Below are positions 25,731 through 36,063 of a DNA stretch of 64,000 bases, piece after piece. The DNA lies in NCBI RefSeq assembly GCF_008329905.1, contig NZ_CP032155.1:5704001-5768000 (forward strand), written 5' to 3'. How positions within the stretch are numbered: position 1 is the stretch's first letter; each line of letters starts with the position of its first letter. Source of the DNA: Mycobacterium sp. ELW1. Lineage in GTDB: Bacteria; Actinomycetota; Actinomycetes; Mycobacteriales; Mycobacteriaceae. Made by a program: the position numbers and the translations under genes. A model generated the notes under the pieces. The model worked only from the letters and a program-made list of their open reading frames with translations, was not told the DNA's origin and made no database searches.

Positions 25731-26558
25731 CTACAGGCGGCCGTCCACCTGGAGCGCCGGGTGTACCCACGTCGGTGAATTCTTCTGCTTGAACGCACGG
25801 AAACCCTCCCGCGCCTCCGGCCCGAACAGGCTGGTCTGCATGCCGATCCGATCGAACAGGCCGAGGTAGCCGTCGAGGCTCGATTTGATCACGCCGCGCG
25901 CCCCCGGGGCGGTGCGACAGCACTGCGCCAGCAGCTCTTTCGAGACGTCGAGTAGGTCGTCGTGGGGCACCACTCTGGCCACCATGCCCCATTCGACGGC
26001 CTCCTCCGCGGTCAAGGTGCGACCGGTGAACATCAGATCCTTGGTGCGGACGGGCCCGATCATCCGCGCTAGTACCTGGCTGTAATAGGTGTCGGCGATG
26101 CCGCGGAACAGTTCGGGCACCCGGAACGTGGCCCGGTCGCTGACAACGGCGAGGTCGCTGCACATCGCGATCTGAAGGCCGCCGCCTTGGCAGAGTCCGT
26201 TGACCGCCGACACCACCGGTTTCGGCGACTGCCGCAGAACATCGAAGGGCGTCACGTCCATGCCCATGGTGGAGGCGAAGTCCATCCAGTTGTCCTCGGC
26301 GGCCTGGCCCAGGTCACCGCCGGGGGCAAACACGTCGCCGGTACCCGTGATCAACAATCCGGCGAGGTCGGGATCGGCGTTGACCCGGCTGATCGCGTAG
26401 CGGATGCCGAAATACATAGCCGGCGTCATCGCGTTGCGCGCCTCCGGGCGGTCCAGGGTGCAGATCGCGAACGCACCTTGTCGTTCAAATGTCAGAAAAG
26501 GTGTGCCAAGCCAATCGCCGTCGGGTGGGCGCGGACCGCCGGTGGGGCTTACGGACAT
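25731..26558 (-). CDS. Enoyl-CoA hydratase/isomerase (crotonase) family protein
   Basis: A 275-residue crotonase-fold protein: TLDRPEARNAMTPAMY, oxyanion-hole segment FAPGGDLGQ, and GLCQGGGLQIAMCSDL. The first catalytic Glu position (GGGCEL in hydratase) is Gln here, while the second is kept (VPELFRG). One retained Glu is typical of isomerases and other specialised members, so hydratase activity is not assured. ATG 26558 is preceded by AGGAAGGG. It is a single minus-strand gene, divergent from a mycofactocin-type SDR, with an operator-like site 48 bp upstream of its start. Confidence 0.9.
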   Translation of the reverse strand: MSVSPTGGPRPPDGDWLGTPFLTFERQGAFAICTLDRPEARNAMTPAMYFGIRYAISRVNADPDLAGLLITGTGDVFAPGGDLGQAAEDNWMDFASTMGMDVTPFDVLRQSPKPVVSAVNGLCQGGGLQIAMCSDLAVVSDRATFRVPELFRGIADTYYSQVLARMIGPVRTKDLMFTGRTLTAEEAVEWGMVARVVPHDDLLDVSKELLAQCCRTAPGARGVIKSSLDGYLGLFDRIGMQTSLFGPEAREGFRAFKQKNSPTWVHPALQVDGRL

Positions 26559-26605
26559 ATGGGATCCCTTCCTAGCGACGACTGTCTTCGTCCCTCAAAT
26601 TAGCC

Positions 26606-26622
26606 AAATAGTTGTATGATTC
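26606..26622. promoter_or_regulatory. Putative operator (motif member e) in divergent promoter
   Basis: AAATAGTTGTATGATTC, one of the best copies of the recurrent site, lies between the divergent crotonase (start 26558) and SDR (start 26719). The copy before the GntR gene differs only in the centre. Confidence 0.6.
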
Positions 26623-26718
26623 CAACTTTCCGGCGTAGCATTCCCAACGTGGCGCACGTCACTGCACGGTGTCCACTCAGCTTCGGCGCGATCACTAGCG
26701 AACTTTGGAGGCACACGA

Positions 26719-27549
26719 ATGGGTTCACTCGACGGCCGGGTCGTCTTCATTACAGGCGCTGCGCGCGGCCAGGGCCGTTCTCACGCGGTCGTGTGCGCGG
26801 AGCAGGGCGCGAACATCGTGGGTGTCGACATCTGTGAAGACCTCGACGTCGTGCCCTACAAGCTGGGCAGCTACGAGGATCTCGAGGAGACTGCACGCCT
26901 GGTCGAAAAGACCGGTCAGGAAATGCTTTTCGAGAAGGCCGACGTGCGCGACCTTGCGGCTCTCCAGAAAGTCTTCGACGCCGGCGTCGAGCGTTTCGGC
27001 CACATCGACACTGTGCTCGCCAATGCCGGTGTCGTCTTGACCAACGCTGACGAACGGGACGCCTCAGAAGCGCTTCGGTTGGGCCTGGACATCATGCTCG
27101 TCGGGGTCTGGAACGCCTTCCAGGTCGCGATTCCCCACATGAAGGAGCGTGGCGAGGGCGGCAATCTCGTCGCCACGAGCTCGATGATCGCACTCCTGGA
27201 CCTGACCGATGGCCGCGGCGGCAGCGACTCGTACCTGATGTCCAAGGTCGCCGTCGTCGGCCTCGTACGGGCGTACGCGGCCATGCTCGCGTCGGACCGC
27301 ATCCGCGTCAACGCCGTCGCGCCCACCAACTGTGCAACGCCGATGATCACCGAGAACCCCGCGCTGTTCAAGGTGATCGAAGAGAACCCGCGGATGGTCA
27401 ACGCCGTGCAGACCGCGTTGCCGGACCTACCCTTGGTCGAGCCGCGCGACGTCAGCAACGCGATCTTGTTCCTGATCAGCGACGCGGGTCGCTCGTTCAC
27501 GGGAAGCCTGCTGAAGGTGGACGCCGGCATGGACGTCCGGCGAGGCTAG
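26719..27549 (+). CDS. Mycofactocin-type SDR oxidoreductase
   Basis: A 276-residue short-chain dehydrogenase. It has the N-terminal pattern MGSLDGRVVFITGAARGQGRSHAV and, after VGVDICEDLD, an insertion of about 25 residues (VVPYKLGSYEDLEETARLVEK). These are the marks of the SDR group whose bound nicotinamide does not exchange and which hands electrons to the peptide-derived redox factor mycofactocin. The catalytic pair is YLMSK. ATG 26719 follows TTGGAGG by 8 bp. It heads a plus-strand set (this gene, a second SDR, a P450). An alcohol-oxidising step linked to mycofactocin is inferred; no mycofactocin biosynthesis gene lies in the window. Confidence 0.88.
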   Translation: MGSLDGRVVFITGAARGQGRSHAVVCAEQGANIVGVDICEDLDVVPYKLGSYEDLEETARLVEKTGQEMLFEKADVRDLAALQKVFDAGVERFGHIDTVLANAGVVLTNADERDASEALRLGLDIMLVGVWNAFQVAIPHMKERGEGGNLVATSSMIALLDLTDGRGGSDSYLMSKVAVVGLVRAYAAMLASDRIRVNAVAPTNCATPMITENPALFKVIEENPRMVNAVQTALPDLPLVEPRDVSNAILFLISDAGRSFTGSLLKVDAGMDVRRG

Positions 27550-27562
27550 CCGGCACGCCGCG

Positions 27563-29532
<1,970 letters not shown>

Positions 29533-29622
29533 CGATCTCCCGTGAATCACTCACACACGCTACGAAGGGATCTGCCGGTGTCTCTCACGAGTGGTGTCGG
29601 CAATGGGTTACGGTGAGTCGTG

Positions 29623-30249
29623 ATGTCTTCCTCACCGCTCACCGCCGAAGCCGCCAGCATCGCCGTCGTCTGCGTGGAATGCCAAAACGGCGTTCTCGGT
29701 GCGGAATCGGTGTTACCTGCACTGGCTGCCGACGCCGGTGATCTGGTTGCGAACCTAGGCCGCCTGCTGAACGCGGCGCGCAACAACGGAATACGCGTAA
29801 TTCATGCCACCTATGAGGGACTGCTGGGTGGCACCCCAACCGGCACGGCCCGCCTTTGGCGGGCACTGGCCCCGGCCACCGCCAGCTGGGCACCCGGCAC
29901 AACGGCCACCCAAGTGGTTGACTCCCTGCTGGGACCCGACGACCTCGTCCTTCCACGCCACCACGGGTTGTTCCCCACCCTCGACTCCGAATTGTTGCCC
30001 GTGTTACGCGGTCTGGGCATCCGGACGATCGTCCTGACCGGGGTGTCACTCAACCTCGCCATCACCCACACCGCAGGGCATGTCACCCAAGCCGGGTTCG
30101 AGCTCGTGGTACCCCGTGATGCGGTGGGCGGCACCCCGGCCGACTATGCCGAGCAAGTGTTACGCAACACCATCGCGGTGCTGGGCCGACTCACCACCGT
30201 TGACGACCTCATCACCGAGTGGGCCGATTCAGGTGGGGTCGGTGCATGA
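29623..30249 (+). CDS. Isochorismatase-fold (cysteine hydrolase) family protein without the catalytic Cys
   Basis: A 208-residue protein of the isochorismatase-like hydrolase fold. The opening VVCVECQNGVLG has Glu where the catalytic Asp usually stands. The segment that normally reads GVxTNVCV is GVSLNLAITHTAGH, so the nucleophilic Cys is Ala. These proteins commonly bind acids or amides, but this one should not work by the usual Cys mechanism. ATG 29623 is chosen; a GTG immediately before it (29620) is equally possible and no strong ribosome site is visible. It overlaps the next, lipoprotein gene by ATGA. Confidence 0.8.
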   Translation: MSSSPLTAEAASIAVVCVECQNGVLGAESVLPALAADAGDLVANLGRLLNAARNNGIRVIHATYEGLLGGTPTGTARLWRALAPATASWAPGTTATQVVDSLLGPDDLVLPRHHGLFPTLDSELLPVLRGLGIRTIVLTGVSLNLAITHTAGHVTQAGFELVVPRDAVGGTPADYAEQVLRNTIAVLGRLTTVDDLITEWADSGGVGA

Positions 30250-30716
30250 GCGCGATTGGGCGGACCGCGTCGCATAGTCGATCCCGTGGTCTGGCCGCGG
30301 CCCTGTTGAGCGTCGCCGCAGTCGCGAGCTGCTCGAATGATAGTCCCGCCGCCGCACCGCCGCCGCGCGATGCCGTACCGCCTGGCACGGCTCAGGTGAA
30401 ATTGGGTAGCGATGACGCCGGAACCACCCATTCCGTGGCGTGCACCACCGTGGCATCGTCGATAATCATCAAGACGGGCAACGATGCCGCAGGAACCACG
30501 TCGACACTCACCAGCGCCGACGGGCTCACCGTGGCATCGGTCGACATCCGTGATGTCGCCGGATTCACCGGTAGTCAGCGGGCCGGCCTGCAGGGTGACG
30601 CCAACGTCCACATGACTGGGCCGTTGTACGTGATCACCGGGACGGCGCGGGGCTTCAGCACCAACAATCCGAGTGCTACTGCGATGCAACCCTTTTCGAT
30701 CACCGTGTCTTGCTGA
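30246..30716 (+). CDS. LpqH-like (19-kDa antigen family) lipoprotein
   Basis: A 156-residue product with a lipoprotein signal: basic start, hydrophobic core AAALLSVAAV and lipobox VASC, giving Cys near residue 29 as the lipid anchor. The mature part matches the mycobacterial 19-kDa family: KLGSDDAGTTHSVACTT, later GPLYVITGTARGFSTNNPSATAMQPFSITVSC with the paired Cys at the end. It is a cell-envelope protein, coupled by ATGA to the isochorismatase-fold gene and convergent with mceF. A GC-rich palindrome lies between the two stops. Confidence 0.85.
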   Translation: MSAIGRTASHSRSRGLAAALLSVAAVASCSNDSPAAAPPPRDAVPPGTAQVKLGSDDAGTTHSVACTTVASSIIIKTGNDAAGTTSTLTSADGLTVASVDIRDVAGFTGSQRAGLQGDANVHMTGPLYVITGTARGFSTNNPSATAMQPFSITVSC

Positions 30717-30719
30717 CTA

Positions 30720-30733
30720 CCCCCGGCCGGGGG
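30720..30733. terminator. GC palindrome between convergent genes, possible terminator
   Basis: CCCCCGGCCGGGGG, a perfect 14-bp palindrome, sits between the stops of the lipoprotein gene and mceF of the first mce locus; a second CCCCCGGCCG follows within mceF's end. No T tract follows, so termination strength is uncertain. Confidence 0.4.
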
Positions 30734-30745
30734 CCGTTGCGGGGA

Positions 30746-32206
30746 TCAGCCCCCGGCCGAAGGGGTCAGCATCTGCTGCCACGTGGGTACCTGCGGCGCA
30801 CCCTGCGCGAGGTTCGACTGGGTGTGCACCGTGCCGTCTGGTCCGACGTATTCGCCTGTGGCAGGCTCATATTGAGCAGCGGGCACTGGCGGAATCGCGG
30901 GTTGCAGGGGCGCTTGCGGTGCCGGCGGGGTGCCGGGCGGTAGCTGCGGAACCGGTTGGCCGGAAAGGGTCGCGTTGGGGTCACCCTTCCAGTTGAGGCC
31001 ATCATTGAGCGGCACATACTGCTCGTCGCTCTCGCACATTTTGGCCGTGGGGGCCCGCTTACCGGGCACGGTGATGCACGGATAATTGCGCGCACCGCGC
31101 ACGTCCCACATGGAGTCCTGCGGAACCCGGCAGTAGATATCGCCCGGGGGGCGTTGCGGCGCATCCTCGAAGTTGGCCGTGCGCTGTTGTTGAGGCGGCA
31201 GAAAGCCGGTGTTGCACACCGGCGGCACGTTGATGTTCGTGTTGAAGCTCAGGTACGCACCCTTGTAGGGCGACTTGGTCCCGAGGTTGGCGATCAACAC
31301 GCCCTGCAATGCGTTGACCCCCTGGGGAAGTACCACCAGGAGCTGCTCGACGGCCGGCTGGTAGGCCAAGGCGACCTGGCCGACGCTGACCAGATTGGCG
31401 AGCACGATCGGCAGTGTCGGCCGCAGGCGGTCCAGCAGTTGCCGTGCCTCATCCGCCGCCGGTCCGCCTTTGTCGATGACCCCGGCGACTGCCTGGTCCT
31501 GAGTCTGGAGCTGGTCGGTGATCGTGGCCAGGTGTGCCGCCCACGCTTGCACGTCATCCGAGGTCTGCGATTGCGAGTCCAGCAGCGGTTTGGACTGGTC
31601 GATCAGAGTGGTCAACGCATCTTGCTGCTGCCTGGCACCGCTGGCCACCCGCGTGGCGCCTTTGACCAGCCGCGCGAGGTCAGGCCCCAGTCCGCCGAAT
31701 GCTGTGTAGCCCTCGTCGACAACCGTTTTCAGGTTGTCTCGCGGAATCGCCTGCAGTCCCCTGTTTGCGGCGTCGAGCAGGCTGTTGATCGGGGGCTGGA
31801 CCGATGTCCGGCTGAGCGGGATGGTGTCACCATTCCTCAGCGGTGCCGATGTCCCGTTGCGCGGCTGGAGGGCAAGGTATTGCTCGCCAACTGCCGTTTG
31901 ACTGTGCACCTGCGCGTCGAGATCCGACGGGATCGAGACATCGGAGTGCAGGGACAGAACTGCCTCGACGCCTTTGTCAGTCAAGCGCACATCTGTCACT
32001 TTGCCGACTTCAGATCCGCGGTAGGTGACATTGGAGCTCGAGTACAGCCCACCGGCTTCGGGAAGCTCGACGGTGACGGTGTACCGCCCGATGCCGAAAA
32101 GCAGCGCCGGCAGTCGCAGGTAGGACAACGCCACGATGAGCGCGGCGATCACCGAGACGATCGTGAACACGATCAACTGAATCCTGACGAAGCGAGTCAT
32201 GCGCAT
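30746..32206 (-). CDS. mceF: Mce family protein MceF (mce locus 1)
   Basis: A 486-residue MCE-domain protein and the last gene of the locus. It has an N-terminal membrane segment (RIQLIVFTIVSVIAALIVALSYL), the MCE domain at about residues 40-115 (YTVTVELPEAGGLYSSSNVTYRGSEVGKV), a long helical region, and a Pro-rich tail ending in PTWQQMLTPSAGG. In mycobacteria MceA-F form a hexameric substrate-binding tunnel from the YrbE permease across the periplasm, carrying lipids or sterols. ATG 32206 begins MRMTRF, next to the preceding TAG. Its counterpart in locus 2 (59768) matches over the whole length. Confidence 0.95.
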   Translation of the reverse strand: MRMTRFVRIQLIVFTIVSVIAALIVALSYLRLPALLFGIGRYTVTVELPEAGGLYSSSNVTYRGSEVGKVTDVRLTDKGVEAVLSLHSDVSIPSDLDAQVHSQTAVGEQYLALQPRNGTSAPLRNGDTIPLSRTSVQPPINSLLDAANRGLQAIPRDNLKTVVDEGYTAFGGLGPDLARLVKGATRVASGARQQQDALTTLIDQSKPLLDSQSQTSDDVQAWAAHLATITDQLQTQDQAVAGVIDKGGPAADEARQLLDRLRPTLPIVLANLVSVGQVALAYQPAVEQLLVVLPQGVNALQGVLIANLGTKSPYKGAYLSFNTNINVPPVCNTGFLPPQQQRTANFEDAPQRPPGDIYCRVPQDSMWDVRGARNYPCITVPGKRAPTAKMCESDEQYVPLNDGLNWKGDPNATLSGQPVPQLPPGTPPAPQAPLQPAIPPVPAAQYEPATGEYVGPDGTVHTQSNLAQGAPQVPTWQQMLTPSAGG

Positions 32207-32208
32207 GG

Positions 32209-33354
32209 CTAAGGCCCCTGATCGAGGTGATAAGGCAGAGTCAGCGGGTTCCCGGCGGTGTAGGGGCTGGGCAGCTGCCCGATCGTGCGTCCCCACTGGA
32301 TCTCGAGTTTGGTCAAATTGCCCTCGAATCGGGTACCGGTGAATATCCCCTGGTCGATCCGGCTCAATGTGAGATCGATGACCGCGGTCAGGTTTGCGTA
32401 ATCGCCGCGCACCCAGTTCTCCAGTGTTTCGTTGGGCCACGGGAATGTCGCGAGCAGGCTCAGTGAACGCGTCAGGGCGGGACCTGCGTTGGCTAGCGAA
32501 TTAAGCACCGGTCCCAGCTCTTTGAGAATCTTGACGAGGCTTTCTTTTGTTTGACTGACCGAATGAGCGGCCAACTCGCTGAGCTTGCCGAGTTGGGTGA
32601 GGGCTTCGGTGAGGTGGTCCCGTTGCTGGTTGAGCACCTCCAGAGCATCGGGAAGCACGCGAAGTGTCTTGTCGAGCACTGGTTTCTGGGCGGCGAAGTG
32701 GCCGACCAGGCTGTTGAGCCTGTCCGTTGCGTCGATGATGTCGCCGGTTTGGTCGTTGAGGTATCCGACGAATTTGTCCACCTGTCCTATCAGGCTTCGC
32801 AAGTCTTCGCCCCGGCCGCCGAACGCTGTGCTCAGCGTGGCGATGATGTCCTGCAGTTGGCCCACGCCCCCGCCGTTGAGCAAGAGCGACGCCGCAGCCA
32901 ATGTCTGCTCGGTGCTGGGATAGGCGCCGGCCGACGACAATGGGATCACCGACCCCTCGTGCAGCTTGCCCTGGGCGGGTACGTCGGCCGGGGGCGCAAG
33001 CTCGACGTGCAGCGAACCCAGCAGGCTCGTCTGACCGAGCTTCGCTGTCGCGTTGGCGGGCAGGTCGACGTCGCCGGCTAACTGGATGGTCACCAATGCG
33101 TGCCAGCCCTGAAGGTCGATCGCGGTGACATTGCCGACGTTGACGTCGTTGACTCGCACCCGGGCGTTGCGCTGTAGATTCTGCACTTCTGGTAGCTGGA
33201 CTTGAATTGTGTAGGAGCCGGGACCACCCCCCGCGGTGCCAGGCAGCGGCAATGAGTTGGCGCCGCGCCAACTGCCGCAACCGGTCAAGCCGGCCATGGC
33301 CAGCGCCACCGCGACGGTCGCCGAAAGCGCACGAACCCCCTTCGGGCGCATCAC
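32209..33354 (-). CDS. mceE: Mce family lipoprotein MceE (mce locus 1)
   Basis: A 381-residue MCE protein carrying a lipoprotein signal (ALAMAGLTGC, lipid-anchored Cys near residue 26), as expected for the MceE position. The MCE domain follows (YTIQVQLPEVQNLQRNARVRVNDVNVGNVTAI), then a coiled helical region and the end YTAGNPLTLPYHLDQGP shared with locus 2. It starts at GTG 33354, or at the adjacent ATG 33351. The GTGA overlap with the restored mceD reading frame supports the GTG. Confidence 0.94.
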   Translation of the reverse strand: MMRPKGVRALSATVAVALAMAGLTGCGSWRGANSLPLPGTAGGGPGSYTIQVQLPEVQNLQRNARVRVNDVNVGNVTAIDLQGWHALVTIQLAGDVDLPANATAKLGQTSLLGSLHVELAPPADVPAQGKLHEGSVIPLSSAGAYPSTEQTLAAASLLLNGGGVGQLQDIIATLSTAFGGRGEDLRSLIGQVDKFVGYLNDQTGDIIDATDRLNSLVGHFAAQKPVLDKTLRVLPDALEVLNQQRDHLTEALTQLGKLSELAAHSVSQTKESLVKILKELGPVLNSLANAGPALTRSLSLLATFPWPNETLENWVRGDYANLTAVIDLTLSRIDQGIFTGTRFEGNLTKLEIQWGRTIGQLPSPYTAGNPLTLPYHLDQGP

Positions 33355-33376
33355 GATCCCCCGCCCTGGGGCGTCA

Positions 33377-34687
33377 TCATTCCGGGCAGCCCCGCCGCCG
33401 GATCCGTCGGCTTCGCTTCCGCCGGGTACACCGGCGATCCGTCAGCCGGCGTCGGGGGCGGCCCGGCGGGCGGCGGCGGGGGGCCTCGGCGGGTGGCGGC
33501 GGCAACGCGTTCGGGCCGTAGGTGGGTCGGAGAAAGTCTTCGCTATAGGTGATCTCGTTGGGCCGGGCTTGTGCGCCCACGAAGAAGTTTTCACCCAACG
33601 GCAAGGTGTTGTATTGCCGATTCTTGACGATGGGCGCCAGATATTGGGCGCATAGTTTGGCCGACTGTTCGTTACCCATCCGGGACGCCGCCTGAATTGC
33701 CCCACAGATGAATGAGATCGGGTTGGAGAAGTTGTTGAGCGCCAAGGCCCCGGTGAACGCGGCGTTCGCCGGTTCGTAGATGTTCAAGAAGTTCTGCAAC
33801 GCGGTCGGCGCTACGTGCAGCGTCTGCTTGAGGTCATCGAGGCTCTCCACCAGCGTGGTGGACAGCTGCCCGAGTTTGTCGGACGTCGTGCCGAGGGAGT
33901 CGCGGTTGTCCCGCACAAAGCTGGCAACGTCACCAACTACATCGTTGAGGTCCTTGACTGCGTTTCCGACCTCGTTGGGATCGTTGGCCAGTAAACCTGT
34001 TACCGCAGCGAGGTTCCCGTTGAGTTGGCCGAGCAGTGCACTGCTGTCCTTCAGCGCCGACACCAGAGCCGCCAGGCTTTTGACGGTGCCAAAGATGTCA
34101 TCGCTGTGGTCGCCCAGCGTCGAGAAAACCTTCGATATCCGGATCAGGGCTTCCCGAATGTCTCCGCCCTGCCCGCGCAGGTTGTCGGCGGCCGTGTTGA
34201 TGAATGCGCCAAGGGTGCTTACGCCGCCTGGCTGAGTGGGCTGCAAAGTCTGCGTCAGCTTTTCCAGCTGCTGGCGCAGGTCGTCATATTCGACCGGTAC
34301 AGCGGTGCGCTCCAACGGAATTACCGCGTGGTCCGAGAGAGCGGCACCGCCGTTGTATGCGGGCAGCAGCTGTATCGCACGCGGGGTCACGACCGCCGGC
34401 GAGATGATCGCGGCCTGCGCGTCGGCGGGCACCTTGTACTTGGCGTCATACCAGAAGGTGATCTTCGCGCGTTCCGGCTGCGGTTCGATCTTCTCGATCT
34501 TGCCGACCGGGACGCCGAGAATTATGACGTCGTCACCCACATAGATCCCGTCGCTGTTGTCGAAGTAAGCGACGACGTTGACCCGGCTCGCGACGTTGCG
34601 TAGCTGAAGCACGAGGACAAGACCCGCCACCAGGCACAGCGCGACGACGGTGGCAATACCGACCTTGGACAGACGTGCGAACCTCAT
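33377..34687 (-). CDS. mceD: Mce family protein MceD (mce locus 1), C-terminus frameshifted
   Basis: A 436-residue MceD with membrane anchor (VGIATVVALCLVAGLVLVL) and MCE domain (VNVVAYFDNSDGIYVGDDVIILGVPVGKIEKI), normal up to TYGPNALPPPPAEAP. After that the frame gives RRRPPGRPRRRLTDRRC and stops at 33377. Adding one base to the C6 run (plus-strand G6, 33478-33483) restores PPPPPAGPPPTPADGSPVYPAE through to GLPGMMTPQGGGS, with the stop at 33351-33353 overlapping mceE as GTGA. That tail matches the style of the locus-2 proteins, so the indel is recent or a sequencing error. Only the disordered tail is affected; function may survive. Confidence 0.92.
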   Translation of the reverse strand: MRFARLSKVGIATVVALCLVAGLVLVLQLRNVASRVNVVAYFDNSDGIYVGDDVIILGVPVGKIEKIEPQPERAKITFWYDAKYKVPADAQAAIISPAVVTPRAIQLLPAYNGGAALSDHAVIPLERTAVPVEYDDLRQQLEKLTQTLQPTQPGGVSTLGAFINTAADNLRGQGGDIREALIRISKVFSTLGDHSDDIFGTVKSLAALVSALKDSSALLGQLNGNLAAVTGLLANDPNEVGNAVKDLNDVVGDVASFVRDNRDSLGTTSDKLGQLSTTLVESLDDLKQTLHVAPTALQNFLNIYEPANAAFTGALALNNFSNPISFICGAIQAASRMGNEQSAKLCAQYLAPIVKNRQYNTLPLGENFFVGAQARPNEITYSEDFLRPTYGPNALPPPPAEAPRRRPPGRPRRRLTDRRCTRRKRSRRIRRRGCPE

Positions 34688-36063
34688 CGTGGCCCCTCAG
34701 CTGGCGGTTGCGTCGGCCCGGGCGCAGGACCCGCCGGCGCAGCCTCACCGGGCGCCGACTGATAAATGGGCAGCGGCGGTGTCGGTGTGGAGGCATACCC
34801 CGGCGCGGGCAGCGCCGGCGGCCCTGGCGGCGGTCCGCCGCGAGGTGATGCGGGAGGCGGTTCCCGATACGGGTAACAACCGGTCGGTCCGGGCAGCGGC
34901 AGACCCGGCGGACCACACCCCTGATCACCCGGCTTGCCGGTGATCGCATCCGGGAGGGTCATTTTCGGCTCGCCGCCCTGCCCGGTGCGCGGGTAGGGCA
35001 CCGGCAGTGCGGGTGTCCCGGGCTGACCGATTTGGGGGTCGCTACGCTGGGACGGCAACAGGGTGTTGGGATCGACGCCCAGGTCGGAAAACGCCGCATC
35101 GATAAACGGTTGGACGAACTGGCCTGGGAAGAGATTGACCAGATATGCCTTGAAAAATGGCCCGGAAGCCACGGATTCACCCAGACCCAGTGCATAGGCG
35201 TTGAGCAGCTTGATGGATTTCTGCACGCGATCCTTGCGGTTGTTCACGATCGCGAGAACACCGTTCAGTTTGTCCAGGGCGGGCCGCAGCGTGTCGCGGT
35301 TCTCCTTGATGACACCGGCCAGCTGATGACTCAGTGCCGAGATGTTGCCTGCGATCTGATCGAGAGCCGCGTCCTGCGTCTGCAGCTCGCCGAGCAGGGC
35401 GTTGGCGTCGGTAATCAGACCCGCGATTTGATCGCTGCGGTCGCCGAGCACCTTCGTCGCCTCGTTGGCGTTCGCGAGCAGGTTGCGCAATTGCTCGTCG
35501 CGATTGTTGAGCGTCTGCGAGATGCGCTCGATGCCCGACACCGCGATCTTCAGGTCCGGAGGGGTGTCTTGGAAGGTTTGAGCCAGCGTCGACAGCGAGT
35601 TCGAGAGCTGATCGGTGTTCAACCCCTTGATGGTCTTGGACAGGTCGCCGAGGGCGTCGGTCAGTTGGTACGGCGAACGCGTGCGGTCCAGCGGAATGGT
35701 CTGGTTCAGAGAGCCGTTGCCGCGCGGGGTCACCTCGAGGTATTTCGAGCCCAGCACGGTTCTGGTCTTGATCGCCGCTTCCGTGCGGTCTCCCAGCCGT
35801 ACGTTGCGGTCAATCTTGAACTTGACCAGGACACGGTTCCCGTCCAGCGTGATACCTGACACCTCGCCGACCCTCAGGCCCGAGACCTGCACGCCCTCAC
35901 CGCCTTTGAGCCCACCTGCCTCGGCGAAGTAGCCGGAGTACTCCTTGGTGTCGGAGACGAAGGGCAACTGGTGAAAACTGAGGAGGAGCGCGACAAGACC
36001 CAGGACGACAGCGATGCCGATGCCGCCGATGATGTATGGGTTGCGTTCGGAGAACGTCTTCAT
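34684..36063 (-). CDS. mceC: Mce family protein MceC (mce locus 1)
   Basis: A 459-residue MCE protein: short cytoplasmic start MKTFSERNPYIIG, one membrane segment, the MCE domain YSGYFAEAGGLKGGEGVQVSGLRVGEVSGI, a long helical stretch (about 150-330), and a Pro/Gly-rich tail. ATG 36063 is fixed by ATGA overlap with mceB. The tail contains a Cys pair (GCGPPGLPLPGPTGCYPY) not present in the locus-2 copy. Confidence 0.95.
   Translation of the reverse strand: MKTFSERNPYIIGGIGIAVVLGLVALLLSFHQLPFVSDTKEYSGYFAEAGGLKGGEGVQVSGLRVGEVSGITLDGNRVLVKFKIDRNVRLGDRTEAAIKTRTVLGSKYLEVTPRGNGSLNQTIPLDRTRSPYQLTDALGDLSKTIKGLNTDQLSNSLSTLAQTFQDTPPDLKIAVSGIERISQTLNNRDEQLRNLLANANEATKVLGDRSDQIAGLITDANALLGELQTQDAALDQIAGNISALSHQLAGVIKENRDTLRPALDKLNGVLAIVNNRKDRVQKSIKLLNAYALGLGESVASGPFFKAYLVNLFPGQFVQPFIDAAFSDLGVDPNTLLPSQRSDPQIGQPGTPALPVPYPRTGQGGEPKMTLPDAITGKPGDQGCGPPGLPLPGPTGCYPYREPPPASPRGGPPPGPPALPAPGYASTPTPPLPIYQSAPGEAAPAGPAPGPTQPPAEGPR

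Noticed and set aside
30720..30780. Riboswitch-like structure near the mceF end
   Set aside because: It is only a GC palindrome between convergent stops, better explained as a terminator.
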